Shown here: positions 8,050-16,328 of the stretch, piece by piece
How the letters are laid out: each line of letters opens with the position of its first letter
Numbering within the stretch: the stretch's first letter is position 1
NCBI GenBank assembly: GCA_913775715.1
Contig: CAJYMC010000007.1
Span: forward strand, 1,054,001-1,118,000
Direction: 5' to 3'
From: an uncultured Exiguobacterium sp.
GTDB lineage: Bacteria > Bacillota > Bacilli > Exiguobacteriales > Exiguobacteriaceae
DNA: 64,000 nt
Notes under the pieces: model-generated
The model's database searches: none
Told to the model about the DNA's origin: nothing
Seen by the model: the letters and a program-made list of their open reading frames with translations, nothing else
Program-made: the position numbers and the translations under genes

Positions 8050-8760
8050 TTAACCCTCCAGATCTGCTAGGACATCTTCTGGATCCAGCTCAAGTCCGAC
8101 GAGCTCCGGTCCCCAATCCAAGCCACAATACAGATCGTCGTCAATCATGTTCGGTAACCAACCGTTAATAAACAAGTCTAAATCCAATCGAATCAGATGA
8201 TAATTCGTCCATTCCTTCGTCTGTAACGCCTTCGCCGCTGCTTCCGTCGAAAAGAATAACAGCACGTCTGTCTCGTCTTGATTCGACGGACAATAGGCCC
8301 AGCCCGACTGTTCAAATTTTGATAGACCATAGACAGCTCCCGTTTCAAGAACCGTCTCTAAGAAAAGTTCTGCTTGTTCCGCACTCTGTTCCTTATTTAT
8401 AAACATTTTAAGTGTCGGTGCTATCGGAAACAGCTCTTGTTCCTCATGATCCCATAAGACGATTGTATCTGTGTCCGGGAGTTGATATCCGAGTTCGTCA
8501 CCTGTTCCGTCACTAGCAATTCGTAAGAAACCGGATGGATAGTCGTCCGTATCCGTCGTGTTAACACGAACAAGGTCGTCCCATGTCCGCTTGATATACT
8601 GCTCGTCCTTGATCGGATGAAACTCCCATTCACCGACACTGAATTTGTTTTCGTGTTTGTACCTATTTCGTAGTTCTTTCGGAAGCTTAAAGCCAAGTTC
8701 TGCTTCTACCTCTTGTAATCTCTCTTCTGTAACGCCTGGTAAACCGATTTGAACTGTCAT
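8050..8760 (-). CDS. SMI1/KNR4 (SUKH) domain fused to DUF2750
   Basis: Residues 1-125 carry the SUKH pattern: GVTEERLQEVEAELGFKLP at the start, a LRIASDGTGDELGY strand pair and a final helix. Residues 125-236 match DUF2750, with AELFLETVLETG, a WAYCPS strand, FFSTEAAAKALQ and a closing LELDPEDVLADL. Both domains are frequent in immunity or stress-type neighbourhoods. The ATG has AAGGAGTC upstream. It is probably the first gene of an operon running down to 6839. Confidence 0.85.
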   Translation of the reverse strand: MTVQIGLPGVTEERLQEVEAELGFKLPKELRNRYKHENKFSVGEWEFHPIKDEQYIKRTWDDLVRVNTTDTDDYPSGFLRIASDGTGDELGYQLPDTDTIVLWDHEEQELFPIAPTLKMFINKEQSAEQAELFLETVLETGAVYGLSKFEQSGWAYCPSNQDETDVLLFFSTEAAAKALQTKEWTNYHLIRLDLDLFINGWLPNMIDDDLYCGLDWGPELVGLELDPEDVLADLEG

Positions 8761-8791
8761 CTATAAGACTCCTTCTTCTACATTTTTGTCT

Positions 8792-9331
8792 TTAATTTTT
8801 GCGATTGAAGTTCTTACCTGCGGGATAAAGTCCGCTCAAACGTCTGCCGTAATGAACTTTTGCCTGCCCAATCCGGAGACGTGTCACACCGTACTGCTTT
8901 TTAAAATAATCAATGACGGGTTCAACGATATAAGACGGCTCCAAGACATGAAGGACGAGTTCGATCGCTTCTGGACCATAATCATCTTCAAAAAAATACC
9001 CGTTGCCGATTTCAAAAAGAAATTCATTGAGGTCTTCTTCAATGCTCGAGCGACGCTCAAAGATGACGTCATACTCTGTATCCTGACAAAAGATCTCGAC
9101 GACAACTTCGTGGTAATCCGCTTCTTGAACGACCGAGTATCCGTCTTTTTCTTTCTCCGCTACGAGCTCCCCAATGTAGGCGTCCAGATGAAAAAAGCGC
9201 GAGAACTTTTGCTCGCCCATTGGTTCTTTCAATCTCTCTCCCATGATTCCGTGAAACGTGTAGAGTGTCCGTCCATCCTTTTCAAACAGCCAAAAAAGAT
9301 TCTGACCGTTCATTTGTTTGATGAGTTGCAT
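8792..9331 (-). CDS. WGR-like / GNGY-domain protein
   Basis: Residues 1-70 are the WGR-like module (QNLFWLFEKDG, YTFHGIMG, EKEKDGY). Residues 70-175 align with the middle of the 334-residue protein at 3362-4366: a DYHEVVVE strand, an ERRSSIEED helix, GNGYFFEDD and LYPAGKNF near the end. It is therefore a shorter relative of that protein lacking the DUF2716 part. The ATG at 9331 has AAAGGA 12 bases upstream; a TTG at 9343 is also possible. It starts the whole minus-strand array. Confidence 0.7.
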   Translation of the reverse strand: MQLIKQMNGQNLFWLFEKDGRTLYTFHGIMGERLKEPMGEQKFSRFFHLDAYIGELVAEKEKDGYSVVQEADYHEVVVEIFCQDTEYDVIFERRSSIEEDLNEFLFEIGNGYFFEDDYGPEAIELVLHVLEPSYIVEPVIDYFKKQYGVTRLRIGQAKVHYGRRLSGLYPAGKNFNRKN

Positions 9332-9343
9332 ATCGTCACACAA

Positions 9344-9846
9344 TCCTTTATGTAATAAGTCAATGAAATTTATAATTTCTCCTAAATAGCTGTTTTCTTA
9401 AAAAATCAATTTCTCTACTTCATTATAAAAGTCATAACCATTTATGGGAATTTTTATTTATCATTAAACTCATCTTCTTTCTAATTAATTCTTATCAGCG
9501 TAATCGCTATTAATTTAAATCAAATGCAGTTGATATATTCTATTTTGATTACAATTCAAAATTCAAAATCTTTTATGTCAGCGTTATTACGCTCTATACG
9601 GTACTTATTCTTTCTTTATGGGTGGAATCGAATGGATACAGTGATCAGTCATTATTCGAAATTCAAGGATGAGATTCTCATCGAAGGAAACGTCTAGGCG
9701 TATCCTGAAGATGTCATCGAAGCAATCGAACTATAATGTGCCCGTCCTAAGGCACTTCTCTATTTCTCAAGTACGCTACATATGAAGTGTTTCCTTGATG
9801 TACACTATCGGTAGTACAAAAACGTGTACTTCGGAGGTGTTCGCAC
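9344..9846. other. AT-rich intergenic region with a decayed short ORF
   Basis: About 500 bp separate the immunity-like array from the lipoprotein gene. The left half is AT-rich with no convincing frame. At 9632-9736 on the plus strand a 35-codon frame beginning MDTVISHYSKF is interrupted by one TAG at codon 24 and then continues AYPEDVIEAIEL to a TAA. This looks like the remnant of a small gene. A weak GTGCC/GGCAC hairpin follows. Otherwise nothing is seen. Confidence 0.4.
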
Positions 9847-10233
9847 TTGAAAATGAAACGTTTAGCTTTCCTCCTTTTTTCGATCGTCTTCCTAGCGGGA
9901 TGTAGTGATTACGATCAAGACGGAAATACGAATAGCGAGAAATCAAAACAGAAATATGATGCAGCTATCAATCAAGTCTTCAAATCTGAAAATCAGTACT
10001 TGAAGAAGCAACAGGTTGATCGACAACTAAAGCGAAACACCGGTGAAACGGGCACCATCGTTTATGAGGATCAAGGCCTCATTGAAATCTATTACGACCA
10101 ATCAGCTGGAGGAGAAAGAGCCATTTATCAGAAAGATGGATCAACTTACGCGCGGAAAACATATACGAAACAAATCAGCCGTAAAATCAATGACTCTGAA
10201 AAAAAATACCTTGAGAACATAGGAATCAAGTAA
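9847..10233 (+). CDS. Small putative lipoprotein
   Basis: This 128-residue protein has a lipoprotein signal peptide: a KMKR basic start, a hydrophobic core and the lipobox LAGC at about residues 17-20. The mature part is hydrophilic and Lys/Gln-rich (KKQQVDRQLKRNTGE) with a short beta-rich middle. The TTG start has GGAGGTG seven bases upstream. It is probably anchored on the outer face of the membrane. No conserved domain was recognised. Confidence 0.75.
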   Translation: MKMKRLAFLLFSIVFLAGCSDYDQDGNTNSEKSKQKYDAAINQVFKSENQYLKKQQVDRQLKRNTGETGTIVYEDQGLIEIYYDQSAGGERAIYQKDGSTYARKTYTKQISRKINDSEKKYLENIGIK

Positions 10234-10271
10234 CTTTCATCTGACTAGCCCAATTTTTACTTGTTTATATC

Positions 10272-10325
10272 AAAAAGAGTCGATGACTCTCCTCAAAGAA
10301 GAGAATCATCGACCCTTTTTCAAAA
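10272..10325 (+). terminator. Terminator downstream of the lipoprotein gene
   Basis: A long stem of AGAGTCGATGACTCTC against GAGAATCATCGACC with a short AAA-containing loop ends in a T-run at 10316-10322. It stands alone after the lipoprotein gene. Confidence 0.75.
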
Positions 10326-10501
10326 ATACGATGTCATCGAACTATACTGTCACAAGAAGATTAGAAAATACGGAAAAGAAGTGCCCCGATGAAAGATTAC
10401 GTTAGAAATCGATGTAAGTAGTCTGCAGCGTTCCGTTGCATGACTTTTAATTGATCTATTCTATAGTTAAGTCAAATAAATACGTTTTTGGAGTGATAAA
10501 A

Positions 10502-10783
10502 ATGGAAGGTAAGGAAGAAAAATCACCTTATTATCTAAGAAGAATCCCCTTCTTTATTATTTCTTACTTATTTGCACCTTTAGCGTACATCTTACTTTTC
10601 ATCAAATGGCGGTCGTTAGATTCTTCCGTGCGAGATGCACGACTGATTGTTGCATCATTATTTTTACTACTCTTCATCGTTGATTTGTTTCCGGCTGGTC
10701 TATATCAAAACATCGTGCTTGCTATCGCTCTCACAGTTGGTTTGTTTATTACCTTTATTGGATTAGGGGGCGGAACAAAATAG
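10502..10783 (+). CDS. Small membrane protein
   Basis: This 93-residue protein has three hydrophobic segments (about residues 15-35, 45-62 and 68-88) and a charged N-terminus (MEGKEEKSPYYLRR). The ATG at 10502 is preceded by GGAGTG at good spacing, so I prefer it to upstream in-frame codons. It ends in a Gly-rich tail (GLGGGTK). The family was not recognised. It is a monocistronic-looking gene. Confidence 0.6.
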   Translation: MEGKEEKSPYYLRRIPFFIISYLFAPLAYILLFIKWRSLDSSVRDARLIVASLFLLLFIVDLFPAGLYQNIVLAIALTVGLFITFIGLGGGTK

Positions 10784-10926
10784 TAGATTAACCGCACATC
10801 CGGATTTATGAACGTCGTTTTGTTCCGAATCCCATCAATCCATTTCATCTTCTATTCTATATTTCCATTTTACCTAATCATTATTTGATATACTTAAACA
10901 AATCATTGTAAGAAAGGATGATTCGA

Positions 10927-11148
10927 ATGTGGAAGGCACTCTTATTTTCTTCCATCTGGATCGGTATCACGATGCCACTTGTGTTAGCTGTCATCTTTAC
11001 GGTTTTCGAACCCTTATTTGCTTTTGATACGAGTGGCATCCTCATGTTGATCACAATGGCAATCGGTGCGATTGCTGATCTCTATTTAGCAACTCGTATT
11101 TGGACTTGGATCGAACATAAGATGTACAAACGAAAGCATTACATGTGA
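10927..11148 (+). CDS. Small membrane protein
   Basis: This 73-residue protein has two membrane helices (about residues 5-30 and 38-60) and a basic C-terminus (EHKMYKRKHYM), so both ends are probably cytoplasmic. The ATG at 10927 has AAAGGATG upstream; the ATG at 10918 directly abuts the site and is unlikely. It is followed by a terminator. Function unknown. Confidence 0.6.
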   Translation: MWKALLFSSIWIGITMPLVLAVIFTVFEPLFAFDTSGILMLITMAIGAIADLYLATRIWTWIEHKMYKRKHYM

Positions 11149-11195
11149 AAACGCAGATTATTCGTTCATCATCGAACAGATATTCTGCGTTTTTT
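11148..11195. terminator. Terminator between convergent genes
   Basis: AAAACGCAGA (from 11148) pairs with TCTGCGTTTT (to 11193), with an inner TTCG/CGAA stem. T-runs flank it on both strands, so it can serve the small membrane protein gene and the nucleosidase gene. Confidence 0.7.
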
Positions 11196-11865
11196 AGATG
11201 AATCGTGCCATATAATCGGAAAAAATTTTCGTCATGACTTTCGGCGTATTTTCGATGTAGATCCGCATCTGTTCAACGTTTGCTTCAACCACATCTTCTT
11301 CTTTTTCTTCTGTTGGAAAATCAGATATCCCTTTGATGATGATACATTCAATCCCGTTTTTCTGACAGATGTAAGCGACAGCCCCTGCTTCCGTATCGGC
11401 AATCGTCAAGCCGTTGTCCCGCAACTCAACATAATCACGCCACATGACGACAGCCCGATCTGCCGTTCCAATCGTTCCTGTATGATAGTCCTCGCCATAC
11501 TTCGCTAAATCGAGATCCACAATAAAGGATGGCTTGAGTAAGGGTTCAATCTCTTTGACTGTACAGTCATACTGCGCCGCCTGAGCAGGAACGATGATAT
11601 CGAGTACGTCAAATCGTGGATCAATGCCGGCACACGTTCCAGCAACGATGACCTTCGTCAATGTAAAGCGGAGGATCATATATTGATTCGCACCGATACC
11701 GTTTACTTTTCGAACGCCGGTACTATAAAATATGAGCGTTTTTCCATTCATCTCTCGCGTGAAATATTCACCGTACGGATAGGCAATTCTTTCTTCGGGC
11801 GAGACACGAAAATACGCTAGTGTTGCGTCGAACTCCCATTTGGTTGCGATACTGATTCCAATCAT
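11194..11865 (-). CDS. 5'-methylthioadenosine/S-adenosylhomocysteine nucleosidase-like protein
   Basis: This 223-residue phosphorylase/nucleosidase superfamily enzyme would hydrolyse the N-glycosidic bond of MTA, SAH or a related nucleoside in the cytoplasm. It has GTCAGIDPRFDVLDIIVP, the family's core Gly-rich strand, and a TEAGAVAYICQKNG helix carrying the substrate-binding Glu. IIIKGISDFP holds the catalytic Asp in the (K/R)xISD motif. It differs from canonical MtnN in details, and a purine nucleoside phosphorylase activity is possible. ATG with GAGGAGA upstream. Confidence 0.8.
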   Translation of the reverse strand: MIGISIATKWEFDATLAYFRVSPEERIAYPYGEYFTREMNGKTLIFYSTGVRKVNGIGANQYMILRFTLTKVIVAGTCAGIDPRFDVLDIIVPAQAAQYDCTVKEIEPLLKPSFIVDLDLAKYGEDYHTGTIGTADRAVVMWRDYVELRDNGLTIADTEAGAVAYICQKNGIECIIIKGISDFPTEEKEEDVVEANVEQMRIYIENTPKVMTKIFSDYMARFI

Positions 11866-11919
11866 TTTATCGTTCTCCTCTATTTTTTATCAGAAACATT
11901 ATTTTCGTATCCATCCATA

Positions 11920-12390
11920 TCAATCCCATACTCGTACACGCTCGATATTTGCTGTTCTCAGGTAATCGAGTAACTGTCCCGTATGTACCGCTTCATGATA
12001 AGCAATTCGTAGCAACATATCTCCAAGCGAACGCACATATCCCGATTCGGAACGGTTGATCTGAACCGTCGCTAAATCTGATTCCGGTAGTTGCTCGACA
12101 TATGTCATGAATTCCTCACGATAGACTGCCGCAAAGTCTAATTCTGCTTGCACGGATACGAAGTCACGTGCTTCATACGGGGACTCATACGACGATAAAC
12201 TGCCTCGGTTCTGTAACGCTAAGTAATAATAATACTCGCTATCTAACACATGACGGATCATCTCGAAACACGTCATGGCATTCTCATCCGGTTTCCAGTT
12301 CAGTTTATCTTCAGGAATCGACTGCCAGACTTTGACGCTTCTTCTTCTCACTTCGTTTAAATTCCATACTGTCCAATCGATTGTGTTCAT
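11920..12390 (-). CDS. DinB family protein
   Basis: This 156-residue four-helix-bundle protein has the DinB superfamily hallmarks: NWKPDENAMT near residue 30, RHVLDSEYYY with the first His, and a late YHEAVHTGQLLDYLR helix carrying the other His ligands. These proteins bind a divalent metal and are related to thiol S-transferases; substrates are usually unknown. ATG with AAAGGAAGG upstream. It is transcribed alone on the minus strand. Confidence 0.85.
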   Translation of the reverse strand: MNTIDWTVWNLNEVRRRSVKVWQSIPEDKLNWKPDENAMTCFEMIRHVLDSEYYYYLALQNRGSLSSYESPYEARDFVSVQAELDFAAVYREEFMTYVEQLPESDLATVQINRSESGYVRSLGDMLLRIAYHEAVHTGQLLDYLRTANIERVRVWD

Positions 12391-12465
12391 GATACATCCT
12401 TCCTTTCAATGACGAATAAGCGTTCTCTTAATCTCTATTTTGACAAAGCAATTTGAAAATCCTTT

Positions 12466-12504
12466 AAAAATAAAAACAGGAAGCATCCTCAGATGTTTCC
12501 TGTC
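12466..12504 (-). terminator. Terminator of the ankyrin gene
   Basis: Read on the minus strand, ACAGGAA pairs with TTCCTGT (extended by an inner CAT/ATG) and is followed by TTTTTATTTT. It lies just after the ankyrin gene stop. Confidence 0.7.
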
Positions 12505-12518
12505 TAATCGTCCATCGT

Positions 12519-13328
12519 TCACTTATTCTTTTCCTCAGACAACGCATCGATCTCTTTTTGGCGTAAAATCTCCGCAATTTGATGATGTTCGTTCTCGATT
12601 GCACTATCACGCGCGGAGTGTCCTGAAGCGTCGCGGTGAAGCGGATTTGCTCCATAAGAAAGTAATATACGGACGATACGCTCGTATCCCTTCGCGCTAG
12701 CTAGCGTCAATACCGTCGCCCCGTCCTCTGATGGGCTCGTCTCATGATCCGCTCCTGCTTTGAGTAACACCTTAACGGCTTTTGGATGGTTATGTGTCAC
12801 CGCGAGATACAATGGTGTTACACCTCCTTCTCCCTCTGCCTCGATTTCCGCTCCCGCTTCAAGCAATAAGGTGACTTTTTTTGCCTTCCCTGCCTGAGCG
12901 GCAATGTGTAGAGGCGTCATTCCCTCACCCTCTTCAGTTCGTTCGTGTAACAATTCCATATCCTGAGCCAAGTGACGCAGGATTTTTTTATTGCCAGACC
13001 GACCTGATATTAGATGTAGTGCTGTAAATCCATCACCTGTTAAATCTAAATAGGCGCCGCGCTTCATTAATAACAAGGCAATCTCAGATTTCTGGTCATA
13101 CAATGCGATGTGTAGCGGCGTCATTCCATCTTGATTGGGTAGATTGATGTCTGCTCCGTGGTCGAGCAGCATTGCGACGATCGCGATGTGTCCTTCCTGG
13201 ATTGCCCAGTGTAGTGCCGCGAACCCTTCTTCATCCCACTCATTCAGATCATCCCCTCGTTCGATACAGCGCATGACCTGCTTCTTTTTCCCTAGAAAGG
13301 CTGCATCTTGAATGGATCGCTTCCCCAT
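12519..13328 (-). CDS. Ankyrin repeat protein
   Basis: This protein of about 269 residues is made of roughly seven ankyrin repeats, recognisable by recurring GxTPLHIA or GFAALHWAI helices, LLLxxGAD-type turns and a final Ala/Glu-rich helix. Examples are GMTPLHIALYDQ, GMTPLHIAAQAGK and GVTPLYLAVTHN. There is no signal peptide, so it is probably a cytoplasmic protein-protein interaction scaffold. The ATG at 13328 (MGKRSIQDA) has AAAGGGG about 10 bases upstream and gives a natural first repeat. The partner is unknown. Confidence 0.9.
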   Translation of the reverse strand: MGKRSIQDAAFLGKKKQVMRCIERGDDLNEWDEEGFAALHWAIQEGHIAIVAMLLDHGADINLPNQDGMTPLHIALYDQKSEIALLLMKRGAYLDLTGDGFTALHLISGRSGNKKILRHLAQDMELLHERTEEGEGMTPLHIAAQAGKAKKVTLLLEAGAEIEAEGEGGVTPLYLAVTHNHPKAVKVLLKAGADHETSPSEDGATVLTLASAKGYERIVRILLSYGANPLHRDASGHSARDSAIENEHHQIAEILRQKEIDALSEEKNK

Positions 13329-13446
13329 GTCGGTTCGCCCCTTTATCAACTCTGTCGTTAGTTCATTTTACAACAACCGGCTTCAGGAAATCGAAAAATC
13401 CATCTTGAACAGCGCCAAGATGATTTTACCTAGTGAACAAATTTTT

Positions 13447-14037
13447 CTATATGAATTTTTTAAACGCAAGTATCTGCATCGCTGTTTGTCGGACTTGTTC
13501 CGCCGTTTTCGCTGTCGTATCAATCGGATATACCGAAAATTGTTCATACCATCTCTCTTCGAGCGCCCAAAGCGGTTGATGTTGTTCAAAAGATTGACGA
13601 GTTCTTTCTTGATCAGCGTCGCGCCGCTCTTGTAAGAGATGGTCTGGTGCCTGTAAATAAAGAATCTGGTCGGACCGACATTTTCTTAATGCCTCAAGTT
13701 CCACTTTTAAACGAGATTCCATATCCCAGTCATGCCCATGTATCCGTGGATAATGAAGCGTATAGAATTCAAGATCCTCCGGACCACGATCTAATATGAT
13801 CTGTCCGTCCGGAAAGTGACGAAACCGTTCAATTTCCGCTTGAATGAACAAGCGTTGATTCTCAACGAATCCGTCTTCGGAACGGATGTCTAAACCGAGC
13901 TCTTTTCGTTTTTGAACAATCGGATATGGATTTTCATAATAGACATGTAACTCCGGGTAAGCGTCCTCGAGCGCTCGCGCAAGTGTCGTCTTCCCTGATG
14001 CCATGCCGCCTTGAATCGAAACGATATGTCGATGCAT
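13447..14037 (-). CDS. P-loop kinase-like ATPase
   Basis: This 196-residue cytoplasmic protein has a Walker A motif SIQGGMASGKTTLARAL at residues 7-22. A Walker B-like LDRGPEDLEF strand follows near residue 82, and YLQAPDHLLQERRDAD forms a lid-like Arg segment. The pattern resembles AAA_28/deoxynucleoside-kinase-type NTPases that phosphorylate a small molecule. The exact substrate cannot be read. It lies between the LysR gene (35 bp upstream) and the ankyrin gene, same strand. Confidence 0.8.
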   Translation of the reverse strand: MHRHIVSIQGGMASGKTTLARALEDAYPELHVYYENPYPIVQKRKELGLDIRSEDGFVENQRLFIQAEIERFRHFPDGQIILDRGPEDLEFYTLHYPRIHGHDWDMESRLKVELEALRKCRSDQILYLQAPDHLLQERRDADQERTRQSFEQHQPLWALEERWYEQFSVYPIDTTAKTAEQVRQTAMQILAFKKFI

Positions 14038-14072
14038 GTTATTATATTTCTCCTTTAGCTCATTACGATTTG

Positions 14073-14957
14073 TTATGGACGGTCCACCGTTTCAGCGAAC
14101 AACGATTGCGCTGTTTCGATGAATACTTCCGTCGCCTTCGACATCTCTTTCTTATTTCGTACTGCAATTTTAATATCTGGCGTTTCGGTCGTTTCCAGTT
14201 GACGAATTAGACTTTCGTTCGATAATCCAGCGATACTTTGTCGTGTCGTGATGACTACACCTAGTCCTTCTTCCATCATCTTAAGTCCCGTCTCGAGGTG
14301 CTGCATCTCATATCGCACATGTGGTACAAGACCTTGATCCTGAAATAACATCTGCACCTGTTGCTTCGTCTCCGTCTGTTCGATCAAGAGCGATTCTTCC
14401 GACAGATCGAGTAGACTGATTGATACTTGATGTGCTAAACGATGGTGTTCCGGTAACACAACGACCCATTCATCTGATACAAAAGGAAAACGATCAAATT
14501 CCTCGTCTGTAGCCGTGATGAACCCGACATCTACACAGTCGGTTCGCAACCATTGCTTGATTTGGTCAACGGTTCCTTCCCACAGTTTGACTTTCAGTCC
14601 CGGATATCGCTCATCCATCGTTCGGATGATTTTTGGTAAAAAACGTGTATACGCCGTTTTATAGACCCCGACATGAACCTTTCCGATCGCTAGACCTTGT
14701 TCCGATGCAATCAATTCATCCACTTTATGAAATTCACTATTGATACGTCTTAAAATAACGAGAACCCGCTCGCCTACCTCTGTAAAGAACAGTCCTTTTT
14801 TCTTATCCCGCTTGATTAGTTTCGTTCCAAGTTGTGCCTCGACTGACGCAATTGTCCGACTGACCGCTGGTTGTGTCATGTGTAACTGTTCTCCTGCCGC
14901 TGTAAAACTTCCTGTCTCAGCAATTTGAAGAATCAATTCGATTTGTGCTCTGTTCAT
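14073..14957 (-). CDS. LysR-type transcriptional regulator
   Basis: Residues 1-60 form the winged HTH (IAETGSFTAAGEQLHMTQPAVSR, then a wing with GTKLIKRDKKKG). Residues 90-290 are the periplasmic-binding-like effector domain (GKVHVGVYKTAYTRFLP). The length of 294 residues is typical. The ATG at 14957 fits the family N-terminus; upstream in-frame codons add an unlikely extension. It is divergent from the MFS exporter at 15121, with an inverted repeat of T-N11-A type between them, so it probably controls that gene and itself. Confidence 0.88.
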   Translation of the reverse strand: MNRAQIELILQIAETGSFTAAGEQLHMTQPAVSRTIASVEAQLGTKLIKRDKKKGLFFTEVGERVLVILRRINSEFHKVDELIASEQGLAIGKVHVGVYKTAYTRFLPKIIRTMDERYPGLKVKLWEGTVDQIKQWLRTDCVDVGFITATDEEFDRFPFVSDEWVVVLPEHHRLAHQVSISLLDLSEESLLIEQTETKQQVQMLFQDQGLVPHVRYEMQHLETGLKMMEEGLGVVITTRQSIAGLSNESLIRQLETTETPDIKIAVRNKKEMSKATEVFIETAQSLFAETVDRP

Positions 14958-15024
14958 AACGTTTTTGGTATACCCCCTATGCGAAAGATGCATTTTATTT
15001 ATCATAATCGCTACTGTACTATGA

Positions 15025-15047
15025 CCAAGTATCACAAATCAACTTGG
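15025..15047. promoter_or_regulatory. Probable LysR operator (T-N11-A)
   Basis: CCAAGT and ACTTGG form an inverted repeat separated by 11 bases, giving exactly the T-N11-A geometry typical of LysR-type regulators. It lies in the divergent LysR/MFS promoter region. Confidence 0.6.
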
Positions 15048-15120
15048 ATAGATGAAACCTCTCAAACGTCTAAATGAAACGGGATACGAATTGAAACAGA
15101 AACAGTGAGGTGTAACTATA

Positions 15121-16311
15121 ATGAAACACATGGGGAAAATTTATTTACTTGCCATCATCAGCTTCTTAAACGGGACATCAGAATATGTCATTGCCGGTAT
15201 ATTGGATCGCATCGCGGATTCCAATCAAATATCCGTCTCGTCTGCCGGACAGTTAATCACGGTCTTCTCGATTGCCTTCGGAGCAGGTACTCCTTTTTTG
15301 ATTGCTCTGACGGCACGACTCGAACGAAAAAAATTACTGGTCTATGCGCTCAGTTTGTTCTCGATCATCAACGTATGGATCACCTTCTTGTCCAGTTATG
15401 AGCTGCTGATGAGCGCACGAATCTTATCTGCACTTTGTGCCGGTGTCATTCAAGTCACGCTATTAACGCTCGCTGCTGTCCTTGCCGCACCAGGAAAACA
15501 AGGAAACGCTATCGCAACTGTCGTCATGGGTAATAGTACGGCACTAGTTATCGGTGTTCCAATCGGTCGCGTCATTGCTGCTCATTATGAATGGCATGTC
15601 ATTTTCGCTGGCCTTGGAATCATTGGACTTATCTTGGCGCTCCTGACATTCTTTTGGATTCCTCAAACGGTCGCAGAAGAACCGGTTCCGTTACGCGAAC
15701 AACTTCACTTCTTCGTACAGCCACGAATTGCTGCTTATTTATTGATTACGTTCCTATGGTTAGGTTCTTATTCCATCGTCTTTACCTATATTTCGCCTTA
15801 TTTTTTAGATGTCTTCCAGAAGAGTGATCAAGCCGTCACGGCAGCGCTGTTCCTGTTTGGAATCGCTAGTGCGTTTGGTTCTAAGCTCGGTGGCATCAGT
15901 ACGGATAAATGGGGCACGTTTTGGACGCTTGTAGGTGGGACAGCACTGCATGCCATCGTACTACTACTGTTCCCACTGATGGGTCACGTTGCATCTGCCT
16001 TTTATATCCTCCTCATCCTTTGGGCGTTAGCGGCATGGTCCTCCGGTACACCGATTCAATTACGAATGATCACGTTGGCACCAGCTGCTGCAAGTATCGT
16101 TTTAAGCCTGCATAGCGCATTTGGACAAATCGGAATGGCAGCAGGTGCCGGGATCGGCGGTATCGCAGTCACGAATGGTTTATTGCAGTACTTGCCCTGG
16201 ATCGGTGCCCTTGCACTCACGCTTTCAGTCGTCGTCATCGTAACGGATCACCTCTTTGCAAAATCGACCAGCATTCAGGAATCAGAGGAAATGCGGTATG
16301 TCGAAAAATAA
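15121..16311 (+). CDS. MFS family exporter
   Basis: This 396-residue protein has about twelve membrane helices. The cytoplasmic RLERKKLL loop between helices 2 and 3 and the ILSALCAGVIQVTLLTLAAV helix with the following GNSTALVIGVPIGRVI segment match drug:H+ antiporter (DHA1) efflux proteins of the AraJ/Bmr kind. It probably expels a small toxic compound across the cytoplasmic membrane; the substrate is not visible. ATG with GAGGTG upstream. Divergent from its likely LysR regulator. Confidence 0.85.
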   Translation: MKHMGKIYLLAIISFLNGTSEYVIAGILDRIADSNQISVSSAGQLITVFSIAFGAGTPFLIALTARLERKKLLVYALSLFSIINVWITFLSSYELLMSARILSALCAGVIQVTLLTLAAVLAAPGKQGNAIATVVMGNSTALVIGVPIGRVIAAHYEWHVIFAGLGIIGLILALLTFFWIPQTVAEEPVPLREQLHFFVQPRIAAYLLITFLWLGSYSIVFTYISPYFLDVFQKSDQAVTAALFLFGIASAFGSKLGGISTDKWGTFWTLVGGTALHAIVLLLFPLMGHVASAFYILLILWALAAWSSGTPIQLRMITLAPAAASIVLSLHSAFGQIGMAAGAGIGGIAVTNGLLQYLPWIGALALTLSVVVIVTDHLFAKSTSIQESEEMRYVEK

Positions 16312-16328
16312 TCGCTATCTCTCACTTC

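Noticed and set aside
8786..9355. 189-residue plus-strand frame opposite 8792-9331
   Set aside because: It mirrors the WGR-like gene, which has recognised domain similarity and a ribosome binding site; the plus frame has neither.
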